A DNA stretch of 64,000 bases from Chelydra serpentina (Eukaryota > Chordata > Testudines > Chelydridae): NCBI GenBank assembly GCA_037349315.1, contig JBAIAC010000632.1:62001-126000 (forward strand), written 5' to 3'. The stretch's first letter is position 1. Each line of letters opens with the position of its first letter. A model generated the notes under the pieces. It ran no database searches. It was not told the origin of the DNA and was given only the letters and a program-made list of their open reading frames with translations. Below, one piece after another: positions 23,188 through 32,896 of this stretch. Made by a program: the position numbers and the translations under genes.

Positions 23188-23683
23188 TGTCACGGAGTAT
23201 AGGGGAGTCCGGCCCTGCACCCCTCTTCCCCGGATTCACTGGGAGTCTCAGCCAGCCAGTAGAACAGAAGGTTTATTAGAGATGCCAGGAACACAGCCCA
23301 ACCAGAGCTTGTCAGTACATCCAGGACCCCTCAGTCGGGTCCTTCCGGGGGGCAGGGAGCTTAGACCCCAGCCTGGGGCTCCCTGCATTTCGCCCCACAG
23401 CTCCAAACGGGGCAGGGAGGCCAGACCCTGTCTGCCTCTCTCCCCTCTTCCCCGGCCAGCCCCAAACTGAAACCAAAAAGCCAAACCCTCCAGCAGCCTC
23501 TCTTCCCCTCCCCCGGGGCCCCTCCTCTAGCCTGTTACCATTCTCCCAGCCAAAGGTGTCACCTCCCAACCCCCGTCCTGGCTCATGTTACAGCCTCAGG
23601 TAAAGTCTCGCATTTCCAATGCAGCCTGTCCCAATGCAGCCAGCCTCTCAGGTCAGATCCATCTCCCTCTCTACTCCATCACA
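23188..23683 (-). mobile_element. LTR-B (left arm), 496 bp
   Basis: This minus-orientation LTR is of the same family as LTR-A but about 60 bp longer because of extra G/C-rich sequence in its middle, apparently a local duplication around CAGTTTGGGGCTGG. It has TG...CA ends and an AATAAA signal (23272-23277). A polypurine tract (23684-23697 on the minus strand) precedes it, so it is the 3' LTR of the inner pol fragment. It also lies where a 5' LTR of the outer element would be. The sequence after its inner end does not start with TGG as a tRNA primer site should. Confidence 0.9.
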
Positions 23684-23697
23684 TCTCTCCCCCCTTC
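23684..23697 (-). promoter_or_regulatory. Polypurine tract before LTR-B (left)
   Basis: This is a run of purines on the LTR sense strand directly abutting TGTGATGG, the LTR start. Polypurine tracts prime plus-strand DNA synthesis in LTR elements. The right-arm copy is at 25241-25254. Confidence 0.65.
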
Positions 23698-24855
23698 AAG
23701 ACTGAACTGAGCGGGTTCACTTTAGCTAGTGACCTGGGGAAGTTCGAACCCGGTCACACCAGGCCGTTACAGTTCGACGAGCTCCCTTAGGTCGGGTGGG
23801 CTGGATGGCACCCGCAGGCCGCATGTGGGAAGGTTTATGCGGCCCGTGCCCTTTTTCCATCCCCAAACCCCTGTGGTTCAAGCTGAGATCAGGTCTTTTC
23901 CCAGCGCTCCAGTCTGGAGGGCTGTAGTTCGGGCTCTCTTGGTTAAGAGCCTCCCTCTTGATCTGGTCCCCTCTCTGACCACGTGTCTGTGTCACCAGCC
24001 GCTCGGCATCGGCCCCTTTTCCTGGATGCAGCCACGTCGGGGCGAAGTGGTGAATATACACTGTAAAGCGCCACCCAAATAGATCCGGCTGCTGCGTCTT
24101 AAAGGCCTGCCCCATGGCCAGGCATTCCCTCTCTATGGCCTGACCGTTCTGCCTCCAGGGCAGCAGCTCCTTGCTCAGATACCCAATGGGGTGTCTCCCC
24201 CGCTTCGCATAGGCCTGCGTCAGCACCGCGCCCAGCCCTGTGTCTGAGGCTTCGGTGAACACTGTACAGGGCTTGGCCCCGTCTGGGTTTACTCGATCTA
24301 TAGGGCCCTGGATTAGAGCCTCCTTCAGCGCACAGAGAGCCCTCTGGCCCTGCTCGGTCCAGACTGCCTCGTCTGGCTTCCTCTTCTTACCTAGCTCTGT
24401 GATGGGGGCAGCTAGGGAGCTAAAGGGGGGTACAAACCTCTGGTGGTACCCCGCCATCCCGCTAAAGGACCTGTTTCTTGGTCTGGGGAACAGGCCAATC
24501 TCTGATCGCCTCCGCCTTGGCCAGCCCTGGGCTGCTGAATGACTGGTTCACCTTTAAAGCCAGACTGTCCTTGGGCTCTCTCTCCAGGTTCTGGGCTCTT
24601 TTCCCAGTTACTCTGAACGGGGGACACCTGATGGGAGGATGGGCTCCCATCTCAGGGGAGAGATCCATCAGGGGGTCTTCCCCCTTCTTCTCCCAATTGT
24701 CCCTTACCAGTTCTAGGGGTCCCCTTACTCTCCTCCCATACCACAGCTTGAAAGGGAAGCCCCCTGGTGATTCCTGGGGCACTTCCCTGTGCCATCGGTG
24801 GGGCAGGTACTTGTCCCAGTCCTGTGGATGCTGTCCTCAGCATCATCCTCACGGT
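23698..24855 (-). pseudogene. pol: Deleted pol fragment: integrase, RT start, RNase H
   Basis: Reading on the minus strand from the palindrome centre: an integrase C-terminal-like piece (QHPQDWDKYLPH, then FKLWYGRRVRGPLELV), an RT N-terminal piece (GAHPPIRCPPFRVTG), a connection piece (AIRDWPVPQTKKQ, MAGYHQRFVP), and RNase H with FTEASDTGLG, ERECLAMGQA and VYIHHFAPTWLH. The whole RT palm, including YIDD, is deleted. RNase H has Glu in place of the Asp of TDAS and lacks the Asp of TDH, so it is inactive. Integrase upstream of RT, with RNase H running on toward the LTR, resembles the Gmr1-like Gypsy domain order. After RNase H about 300 bp of unrecognised sequence reaches the polypurine tract. 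Confidence 0.82.
24083..24855. other. Asymmetric centre (spacer) of the palindrome
   Basis: Left-arm homology stops where a conserved RNase H stretch begins (near 24082) and resumes inverted at 24856. The 773 bp between them have no inverted partner. They carry minus-strand pol sequence: an integrase-like fragment at about 24850-24665, an RT N-terminal fragment at about 24664-24540, and a connection segment running into the RNase H piece of the left arm. A unique spacer between long arms fits a fold-back or template-switch origin (inference). Confidence 0.85.
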
Positions 24856-25254
24856 CTATTTGGGTGGCACTTTACAGTGTATATTCACCACTTCGCCCCG
24901 ACGTGGCTGCATCCAGGAAAAGGGGCCGATGCCGAGCGGCTGGTGACACAGACACGTGGGCAGAGAGGGGACCAGATCAAGAGGGAGGCTCTTAACCAAG
25001 AGAGCCCGAACTACAGCCCTCCAGACTGGAGCGCTGGGAAAAGACCTGATCTCAGCTTGAACCACAGGGGTTTGGGGATGGAAAAAGGGCACGGGCCGCA
25101 TAAACCTTCCCACATGCGGCCTGCGGGTGCCATCCAGCCCACCCGACCTAAGGGAGCTCGTCGAACTGTAACGGCCTGGTGTGACCGGGTTCGAACTTCC
25201 CCAGGTCACTAGCTAAAGTGACCCCGCTCAGTTCGGTCTCGAAGGGGGGAGAGA
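24856..25254 (+). pseudogene. pol: RNase H tail fragment beginning the right arm
   Basis: This is the inverted partner of 23684-24082. It begins abruptly inside RNase H (FGWHFTVYIHHFAPTWLH) and carries the same unrecognised stretch (codons to 25212) to the polypurine tract at 25241-25254. One codon differs between arms: GCG context in the left, GCA in the right near 24870, a CpG-type transition. It has no function of its own. It marks the inner breakpoint of the palindrome. Confidence 0.85.
25241..25254 (+). promoter_or_regulatory. Polypurine tract before LTR-B (right)
   Basis: GAAGGGGGGAGAGA lies directly before the LTR start TGTGATGG. The arm copies differ by transitions just upstream (CGGTCTCG here, CAGTCTTG in the left arm), both at CpG dinucleotides. 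Confidence 0.65.
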
Positions 25255-25750
25255 TGTGATGGAGTAGAGAGGGAGATGGATCTGACCTGAGAGGCTGGCT
25301 GCATTGGGACAGGCTGCATTGGAAATGCGAGACTTTACCTGAGGCTGTAACATGAGCCAGGACGGGGGTTGGGAGGTGACACCTTTGGCTGGGAGAATGG
25401 TAACAGGCTAGAGGAGGGGCCCCGGGGGAGGGGAAGAGAGGCTGCTGGAGGGTTTGGCTTTTTGGTTTCAGTTTGGGGCTGGCCGGGGAAGAGGGGAGAG
25501 AGGCAGACAGGGTCTGGCCTCCCTGCCCCGTTTGGAGCTGTGGGGCGAAATGCAGGGAGCCCCAGGCTGGGGTCTAAGCTCCCTGCCCCCCGGAAGGACC
25601 CGACTGAGGGGTCCTGGATGTACTGACAAGCTCTGGTTGGGCTGTGTTCCTGGCATCTCTAATAAACCTTCTGTTCTACTGGCTGGCTGAGACTCCCAGT
25701 GAATCCGGGGAAGAGGGGTGCAGGGCCGGACTCCCCTATACTCCGTGACA
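25255..25750 (+). mobile_element. LTR-B (right arm), 496 bp
   Basis: This is an LTR in + orientation with TG...CA ends and AATAAA at 25661-25666, followed by a terminal R/U5-like stretch. It is the exact-length partner of 23188-23683. The gag tail of the right arm, on the opposite strand, runs into it. Antisense translation of the LTR adds about 94 codons to the gag frame before a stop at 25468. Confidence 0.9.
25661..25666 (+). promoter_or_regulatory. AATAAA poly(A) signal in LTR-B (right)
   Basis: A hexamer in the same relative place as in LTR-A, about 85 bp from the LTR 3' edge, followed by a conserved CCTTCTGTTCTACTGGCTGG stretch. Confidence 0.7.
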
Positions 25751-28410
25751 CACCCTCTTCCTGAACTTACTGCCAGAGACTTGGACATTGTCCATGGCGG
25801 AGGCAGTACACATAAAGCCCCTGTTTGTCTTTGGTCACACCCCTTTTCAGTACCGACACACCACATGGTGTCATTCGTAATGGTTTTAGCAAAATGCGAG
25901 GTTCCTGGTCCCCGGGCGCCTGAAAATGGGTTGGGGTGTAGTATTGCTAACAGGATACAGATAGCAATACCTGTTAAGGCGTAGGAAACTCGGCATTTAG
26001 CTCTCAGTGCCATGAGGCGGCGTGCCTCAGTTTCCCCTTTCACACAGCAGCCTGGGCCTGTTATGCTTTTGCTGTTGTGCCAAGCTTCCAGCCGGTTACC
26101 CGATACAGGCCGACAGGTAACATGCTTGTACGACCGTGAGGTCACCATCTCAAGCATGTACAACAGTTTTTCCCACCTATCAGGTATGTTCCCCATCTTG
26201 AAAGGGTTGACCCTCAGTGTTAACTCCTTTGTTATACCCCACAGATGAAGTAGGGAAAGACACAGGATTACCCACCCGTCTGTGTATCCTGGTAGGCACT
26301 CTGATGCAGATTCTTCTGCCTCTTTGGAGCAGGCTTCTGAATCAGGCATGGGTTTGAGGTTCTGGCAAGGAAAGGGTGTACTGCAACCCGGCCTGCCCTC
26401 GGCCCCTCCCTCTGGAATTTCTCTGGGCTGGTTCCCATCCCCTTGTGTGGCTTCACCCATGCAGAGACTCGCTCCCTTCTGCTTTGAAGAGAGAGGTTTA
26501 GCCCCTACCCGTGTAGCAAGAACAACCTCTTTCTTGGACACCCCAGTATCTGTTCCCAACAGGTCAGCTGGACGGACTCCCCCCTCCAGGAGGTCTGACC
26601 CCCAGCTTTCCCTTCTAACCTGATCCGCAGGAGAGGGGTCTGGCATCTGAAATGCAGACTTTTCACCCTCCTCCTGGGCAAGATCCTCCTGACAAAAGGT
26701 TGGCGGGCTCTCCGGCCCCCCCTCACCTTCCCTCCCTGGGCCTCTATCTGGGCCAGACACTCCCGTGTCCCCCCAAAGAGAAGGTGACCCTGGTCCAGCT
26801 GTGGGCTCCCAGCTGCAAGCTAAGATAGACCCTTCAGTGGCCTGCAAAATTCCCCCCTTGCTATGAGGTAGAACATTCCCCTCCCCCGGGGAGATGATTA
26901 CAGGACAGGAACTGGCCACAGCCACCCCTGCCGCCACAGCTGCAGTCCCTGTGACTTCGCCCCCCGCTCTGGGGTTTTCAGCACCAGGTTCCTGCTTGCT
27001 GCCACCCAGCCCTGGGACAGATTCTGCCACAGCAAAGAAATCATTTCCCAGTAGAAACGGTGCAAAATTGCGTGACACTGTTGCCACAGTTAGCTTAGCC
27101 TGCAAGTTTTCCATTTGCATGTGTACTTTTGCCAAAGGTGCAATGACTTTGTAGCCACCCACCAGCTCCAATTCTGCCACTTTACCCGGCAACCAATCCT
27201 TCTCTTGGATCAGGTCCCTCCTGACTATAGACATTTCAGCACCTGTATCTCTCAACCCAGTGATTACCTTCCCATTCAGTCTAACAGCATGCACATGCTC
27301 ACTGCTTGGTGGTGTAGAAGTCAACTTCACAAACCCTGTGTGGAAAGGGGCAGCAGCTTCATGGGCCGCTTGATGCCTGTTTTCACTCAGCAGGGGACAC
27401 TTATCTCTCAGGTGCTCGGTGGACTTACATCGATAGCACCTCCTGGGCTCCTCCGATTGTACAGGGAATTTGGGACGAGTACTAGGGGAATGGGGAGGTG
27501 AGCGCCCAGCCTCCTTTTTCCCAGGGGTAACACGGTGACTCCGTTTTCCTTCGACCCTGTACCCCTCTGCCAGTGGTTTATGCTTAATTGCAGCTTGCGC
27601 CTGCTCATAAGAGTCTGCAAACCCAGCTAGTTCACTAACTGCTTTTACCTGTTTGTCCCACAAGTACTGTTTGACATCATCACTGCACATATTCAGGAAT
27701 TGTTCCTGAGCAACCAAATCACACATCCCTTCAAAGCTTGTAATGTCTCTTCCCCTCACCCACTTATCTACCAGAACTGTCATTTCATTTGCATAAGCCA
27801 CATTACTTAATCCATCTCCTCTCTTAAGACTCCTGAATTTAACCCTGTAGGTTTCAGGTGTAACCTGAAACTGTTTCAAAACCAGTTCCTTAAATTTACC
27901 ATAATTGGAGGCATCCCCAATGGGCATCTTATTGAATATGTCCAGAGCTCTGCCAGTCAATTTGGCTATCAAGGTGGTCATTTTTTGATCTTCAGGGATC
28001 GCATGGAGGGAGCACAGTCTCTCGAAGGTGATAAAATGTTCGGCTATATCCTTGGATTCATCATACTGGGGGCATAGACGCTCCCATTTGGGGATTTTTG
28101 GGGAAGCGGAGCCGGCAGCTGAAGGGTTTCGACTCTTCAACTCTGCGATGGCCAGTTCATGCTTCTGGGCCTCCATAGCTCTCTTGTGGGCCGCCTCCTC
28201 CCTGATTCTTTCTGCTTCCATAGCTCTCTGGTGGGCCAGCTCCTCTGCTTCCATAGCTCTCTTGTGGGCCGCCTCCTCCCTGATTCTTTCTACTTCCATA
28301 GCTCTCTTGTGGGCCGCCTCCTCCCTGATTCTTTCTGCTTCCATAGCTCTCTTGTGGGCCAGCTCCTCTGCTTCCATAGCTCTCTTGTGGGCCAGCTCCT
28401 CTGCTTCCAT
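25751..28410 (-). CDS. gag: Gypsy-type gag-protease, open frame (right copy)
   Basis: The same polyprotein part as at 20565-23187, but open throughout. The frame continues to 25468 inside the antisense LTR, giving 980 codons. Order: coiled-coil with more AHKRAMEAE-type repeats than the left copy, capsid-like domain, CX2CX4HX4C knuckle from residue 325, protease DTGA at residue 388, a long low-homology tail rich in G, P and E, then one hydrophobic stretch (ALTGIAICILLAILH). A run of six G keeps the frame that the left arm loses. An extra Asp codon (CSDDV) is present. The tail is not recognised; an env-like role is not supported. The open frame probably reflects chance survival and not activity, because its RT lies on the other strand. 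Confidence 0.8.
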
Positions 28411-28492
28411 AGCTCTCTTGTGGGCCTCCTCAGCTCTCTTGTGGGCTTCTGTCTCTGCACTAATTTCCAGCGTACGTCACACCGTCACAGTC
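28411..28492. other. Head-to-head joint between gag and pol (right)
   Basis: This is the inverted copy of 20506-20564. It is longer because extra repeat units at the gag N-terminus continue upstream of the ATG (GTGGGCCTCCTCAGCTCTC and related, on the + strand). Confidence 0.6.
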
Positions 28493-29901
28493 CCCCTCTC
28501 TGATCAGCTAACCCCTGCCCAGCAAGCTGAGATCAGAGGGGTGCTGCATCTGTACCGGCAGCTGTTTTCCAACCAGCCTGGACGCACTAATCTGACCATC
28601 CACCGGGTGCAGACAGGAGCGCACCAACCTATAAGATGCTCCCCCTTCCGAGTCACAGGGAAGACAGCTCGGGACCTGGAAAGAGAGGTCAAGGACATGC
28701 TGGCTTTGGGGGTGATCTAGCCGTCATCCAGCCCTTGGGCCTCCCCAGTGGTGCTGGTCCCCAAAAGGGATGGGTTGATCCGGTTCTGTGTGGACTATCG
28801 GAAGCTCAATACCATCACTGTATCTGATGCCTACCCCATGCCCCGGCCGGACGAGCTCCTAGACAAGCTGGGAGGGGCTCGGTACCTTACCACCATGGAT
28901 TTTACAAAGGGCTACTGGCAAGTGCCACTGGATGCAGATGCCCGGCTGAAATCTGCCTTCATTACCCCTCTGGGGCTCTACGAATTCCTGACCCTGCCTT
29001 TCGGCCTCAAGGGAGCGCCAGCCACCTTCCAGCGCCTGGTGGATCAGCTACTGAAGGGGATGGAGAGTTTTGCTGTGGCGTATATCGATGATATCTGTGT
29101 CTTTAGCCAGACCTGGGAGGACCAGGTGTCCCAAGTTAAACAAGTGCTGGACCGACTCCGGGAGGCTGGGCTGACCATAAAAGCGGAGAAGTGGAAGGTG
29201 GGGATGGCTGAAGTGTCCTACCTGGGCCACCGGGTGGGGAGCGGCCGCCTAAAGCCAGAACCAGCCAAGGTGGAGGTGATCCGGGACTGGCCCGCTCCCC
29301 AAACTAAAAAGCAGGTCCAGGCCTTTATTGGGATGGCGGGGTACTATCGAAGATTTGTGCCCACTTTAGCGCCATAGCCACCCCCATGACTGAGGTGGGG
29401 TGAGGTAAGAAGGGGAAGCCAGACAAGGTGGTCTGGACCGAGGAGTGCCAGAGGGCTCTCTGTGCACTGAAGGAGGCTTTGATCAGGGGCCCGGTTCTGG
29501 CAAACCCAGACTTTGACAAGCCCTTTCTGGTGTTCACCGACGCCTCAGACATGGGACTGGGGGCGGTGTTAATGCAGGAGGATGAAACGGGGCAGAGACA
29601 CCCCATCGTGTATTTAAGCAAGAAGCTGCTACCCCGAGAGCAGAATTATGAGGCCATCGAGAAGGAATGCCTGGCCATGGTGTGGGCCCTCAAGAAACTA
29701 GAGCCATATCTATTTGGGCGACACTTCACCGTGTACACCGACCACTCGCCCCTGACCTGGCTACACCAGATAAAAGGGGCCAACGCTAAGCTCCTGCAGG
29801 ATTACGACATGGACGTGGTCCATGTGAAAGGAAGTGCCAACCTGATAGCGGATGCGTTGTCCGGGAGAGGGGGCCCTGAACGTCCCCAGGCCACTGGTTA
29901 G
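28493..29901 (+). pseudogene. pol: Gypsy-type RT-RNase H (right copy)
   Basis: Better preserved than the left copy. An amber codon after ALGVI (28718-28720) separates the RT N-terminus from the rest. An open stretch then runs from PKRDGLIRFCVDYRKLN through MDFTKGYWQVPL and YIDD (29081-29092) to GYYRRFVPTLAP. A frameshift and stops at about 29364-29410 precede the RNase H frame (29428-29901) with TDASDMGLG, EKECLA, TDHSPLTW and ADALSG. RNase H is slightly short between GANAKLL and QDYDMDV. The gene is followed by a short purine tract and LTR-A, with no integrase. Lesions shared with the left copy predate the duplication. Confidence 0.92.
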
Positions 29902-29934
29902 AGTGACCCCGCTCAGTACAGTCTCGAAGAGGGA

Positions 29935-30369
29935 TGTGACGGAGTAGGGAGCGAGATGGATTTGACCTGGGAGGCTGGCTGCATTGGGAAAGGCTGCATC
30001 GGGAATGCGAGACTTTACCTGAGGCTGTAACATGAGCCAGGACGGGGGTTGGGAGGTGACACCTTTGGCTGGGAGAATGGTAAAAGGCGGGAGGAGGGAC
30101 CCCGGGGGAGGGGAAGAGCCTGCTGGAGGTTTGGCTGTTTTTTTGTCAGTTTGGAGCTGGGTGGTGAAATGCAGGGAGCCCCAGAGCCGGGGTCTAAGCT
30201 CCCTGCCCCCCAGAAGGCCCCAGCTGAGGGGTCCTAGTTATACTTACAAGCTCTGTTTGGACTCTTTCCTGACAACCCAAATAAACCTTCTGTTCTACTG
30301 GCTGGCTGAGAGTCACATTGAATCCCGGGAAGAGGGGTGCAGGACCTGACTCCCCCACACTCCGTGACA
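29935..30369 (+). mobile_element. LTR-A (right arm), 435 bp
   Basis: This is an LTR in + orientation with TG...CA ends, preceded by GAAGAGGGA (29926-29934) and the RNase H gene, so it sits in 3' LTR position. The poly(A) signal is AATAAA at 30280-30285. Its length equals the left partner (18628-19062). The telomere-like array starts immediately at 30370. Confidence 0.9.
30280..30285 (+). promoter_or_regulatory. AATAAA poly(A) signal in LTR-A (right)
   Basis: A hexamer conserved with the other three LTR copies, about 85 bp from the LTR 3' edge. Confidence 0.7.
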
Positions 30370-32094
30370 TGCTCACACTCCCCCCTCCCCCACCCTCACC
30401 CACAACCCCACCCCCAGCCTCAACATCACGCTCACCCTCACCCCCACCCCAACACTCACCCTCACCCTCACCCCCCCCTCGCCCCCCCTCACTCCGACCC
30501 CTCCCTAAACCACCCCCCCACCCCCACCCACACCCTCACCGTCAACCTCACCAAAATCCCCAACCCAACCCACACCCTCACCCTCACCCTAACCACAATC
30601 CCCCACACCCACCCTCACCCTAACCCCACCCCCACTCCTCATCCTCATCCGCACCCTCACCCTCACCATCACTCCGACCCCCACCCACACACTCACCATG
30701 ACCCCCACCCCCAACATCACCGTCACCCTCACCCTAACCCCCACCCCCATGCCCACCCTCTCACCCATCCTCACCCTCACTTCCACCCCCACCCCCACAC
30801 CAACACTCACCCTCACCGTCAGCCCCCCACCCACACCCACATCCCCACCCTCACCCTCACCCCCACCCTCACCCTCACCCCCACCCCCACTCCCACATTC
30901 ACCCTCACCCTCACCACCACCACAAACCCCACGCTCACTCTCACCCTCACCCTCACCCCCACCCCAACCCTCAACCTCACCCTCACTCCCACACCCCAAC
31001 CCCAAACCCACCCTCACCATATCCCTCACCCTCACCCACAACGTCACCCTCACCCTCACTTTCACCGCACCCCCAACCTCACCCTCCCCCCCCCACGGCC
31101 ACCCTAACCCTCACTATCACCCCCACCCTCACCTACACCCTCACCCTGGACCCCACACTCACCCTCACCCTCACCCTCAATCTCAACCCCACCCCCAACC
31201 CCACCCTCACCCTCACCCCACCCCTACCCTCACCCTCACTCTCAAACCCACCCCCACCCTCAACCTGACCCTCACCCTCGCCCCGACCCTCACCCTTACC
31301 CTCACCCTCGACACAACCCCCACCCTCACCCTCACCCTCACCTCCACCCCCACCCTCACCCACAACCTCACACTCACCGCCACCCCAACCCCAACCCTCA
31401 ACCTCACCCTCACCATCACTCCCACACCCCAACCCCAAACCCACCCTCACCATATCCCTCACCCTCACCCTCACCTTCACCGCACCCCCAACCTCACCCT
31501 CCCCCCCCACGGCCACCCTCACCCTCACTCTGACCCCCACCCTCACCTACACCCTCGCCCTGGACCCCACACTCACCCTCACCCCACCCCTACCCTCACC
31601 CTGACTCTCAAACCCACCCCCACCCCACCCCCACCCTGACCCTCACCCTCGCCACGACCCTCACCCTTACCCTCACCCTCAACCTCACCCTCACCTCCAC
31701 CCCCAACCTCACCCACAACCTCACCCCCAGCCCCACCCCCACCCTCACCCTTACCCCCACCCGTACCCTCAACCTCACCCTAAATGCCACCCGCACCCTC
31801 ACTCTCACCCTCACGCTCACCCTCACACCCAGCCCCACCCCCACCCTCACACTTACCCTGACTCCCAACCCCACCCAAACACTCACCCTCACCCTCACCC
31901 CCACCCACACCCTCACCCACACACTCACCCCCACCCGAACCCCAACACTCAACCTCACCCTCACCGTCACTCCCACCCCACCCCCAAACCCACCCTCACA
32001 CTAAGCCTCACCCTCACCCTGACTCCCACCCCCACCCCCAACCTCACCCTCACCTTTACCCCCACCCTCACCATCACCCTCCCTCTCACCCCCA
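30370..32094 (-). repeat. Telomere-like array between LTR-A and CR1 (right)
   Basis: A CACCCT-type array, inverted partner of 16871-18627, with the same duplicated ~0.4 kb module. Long stop-free frames (for example 256 and 313 codons of P/T/H/L/S) are hexamer artefacts. Confidence 0.9.
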
Positions 32095-32154
32095 CCCATT
32101 GATCACTACCCGTTGAGCACGACCATCCAGCCAGTTTTCTATCCACCTTACCGT

Positions 32155-32890
32155 CTATTCATCCAGCCCATACTTCTTTAACTTGCTGGCAAGAACACTG
32201 TGGGAGACTGTATCAAAAGCTTTGCTAAAGTCAAGAAATAGCACATCCACTGCTTTCCCCTCATCCACAGAGCCAGTTATCTCATCATAGAAGGCAATTA
32301 GGTTAGTCAGGCATGACTTGCCCTTGGTGAATCCATGCTGACTGTTCCTGATCACTTTCCCCTCCTTTAAGTGGTTCAGAATTGATTCCTTGAGGACCTG
32401 TTCCATGATTTTTCCAGGGACTGAGGTGAGACCGGCTGGCCTGTAGTTCACCGGATCTTCCTTCTTCCCTTTTTTAAAGATGGGCACTACATTAGCTTTT
32501 TTTTAAGTCATCCAGAACCTCCCCCGATTGCCATGATTTGTCAGAGATAATGGCCAATGGCTCTGCAATCACATCGGCCGACTCCTTTAGCACCCTCGGA
32601 TGCAGTGCATCCGGCCCCATGGACTTGTGTTCATCCAGCTTTTCTAAGTAGTCCCGAACTACTTCTTTCGCCACAGAGGGCTGGTCACCTCCTCCCCATA
32701 CCGTGCTGCGGAGTGCAGCTGTCTGGGAGCTGACCTTGTCTGTGAAGACAGAGGCAAAAAAAGCATTGAGTACACTAGCTTTCTCCACATCCTCTGTCAC
32801 TAGGTTCCCTCCCTCATTCAGCAAGGGGCCCACACTTTCCTTGACTTTCTTCTTGTTGCCTGAAGAAACCCTTCTTGTTACTCCTAACAT
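32155..32890 (-). pseudogene. CR1 ORF2 reverse transcriptase part (right copy)
   Basis: Two frames (32492-32890 and 32155-32487) carry [25 protein letters not shown] and [12 protein letters not shown], then [29 protein letters not shown] and [12 protein letters not shown] change in the run of A at about 32495-32506 shifts the frame between them; the left copy is open at that place. After KKYGLDE a stop near 32155 cuts the frame earlier than in the left copy, which reads to RAQRVVING. The YADD motif is absent. Confidence 0.9.
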
Positions 32891-32896
32891 CTCCGG

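Larger units (their letters stand above)
1..24082 (+). repeat. Left arm of giant imperfect palindrome
   Basis: The order array, satellite block, array, CR1, array, LTR-A, RT-RNase H, gag, LTR-B, pol fragment is repeated in reverse complement from 24856 to about 45179. Paired positions add to nearly constant sums: 48938 for LTR-B, 48997 for LTR-A, 48967 for CR1, about 44070 beyond a right-arm deletion, and 44776 at the edge of the satellite. The LTR-B pair (23188-23683 and 25255-25750) and the LTR-A pair have identical lengths. The arm reaches the window edge, so its true outer end is unknown. Confidence 0.93.

Noticed and set aside
23170..23190. tRNA primer-binding site next to LTR-B
   Set aside because: Sequence inside the LTR end begins CACCCTC on the minus strand, with no TGG start. 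The neighbouring segment is the inverted gag tail.
24478..25212. A single 244-codon gene across the palindrome centre
   Set aside because: The first part is antisense to the pol fragment of the spacer. Only the RNase H tail from 24856 is in the sense direction.
28028..28490. N-terminal extension of the right RT frame rich in SIALLWASS repeats
   Set aside because: It is the antisense of the gag coiled-coil repeat and joins RT only by chance of frame.
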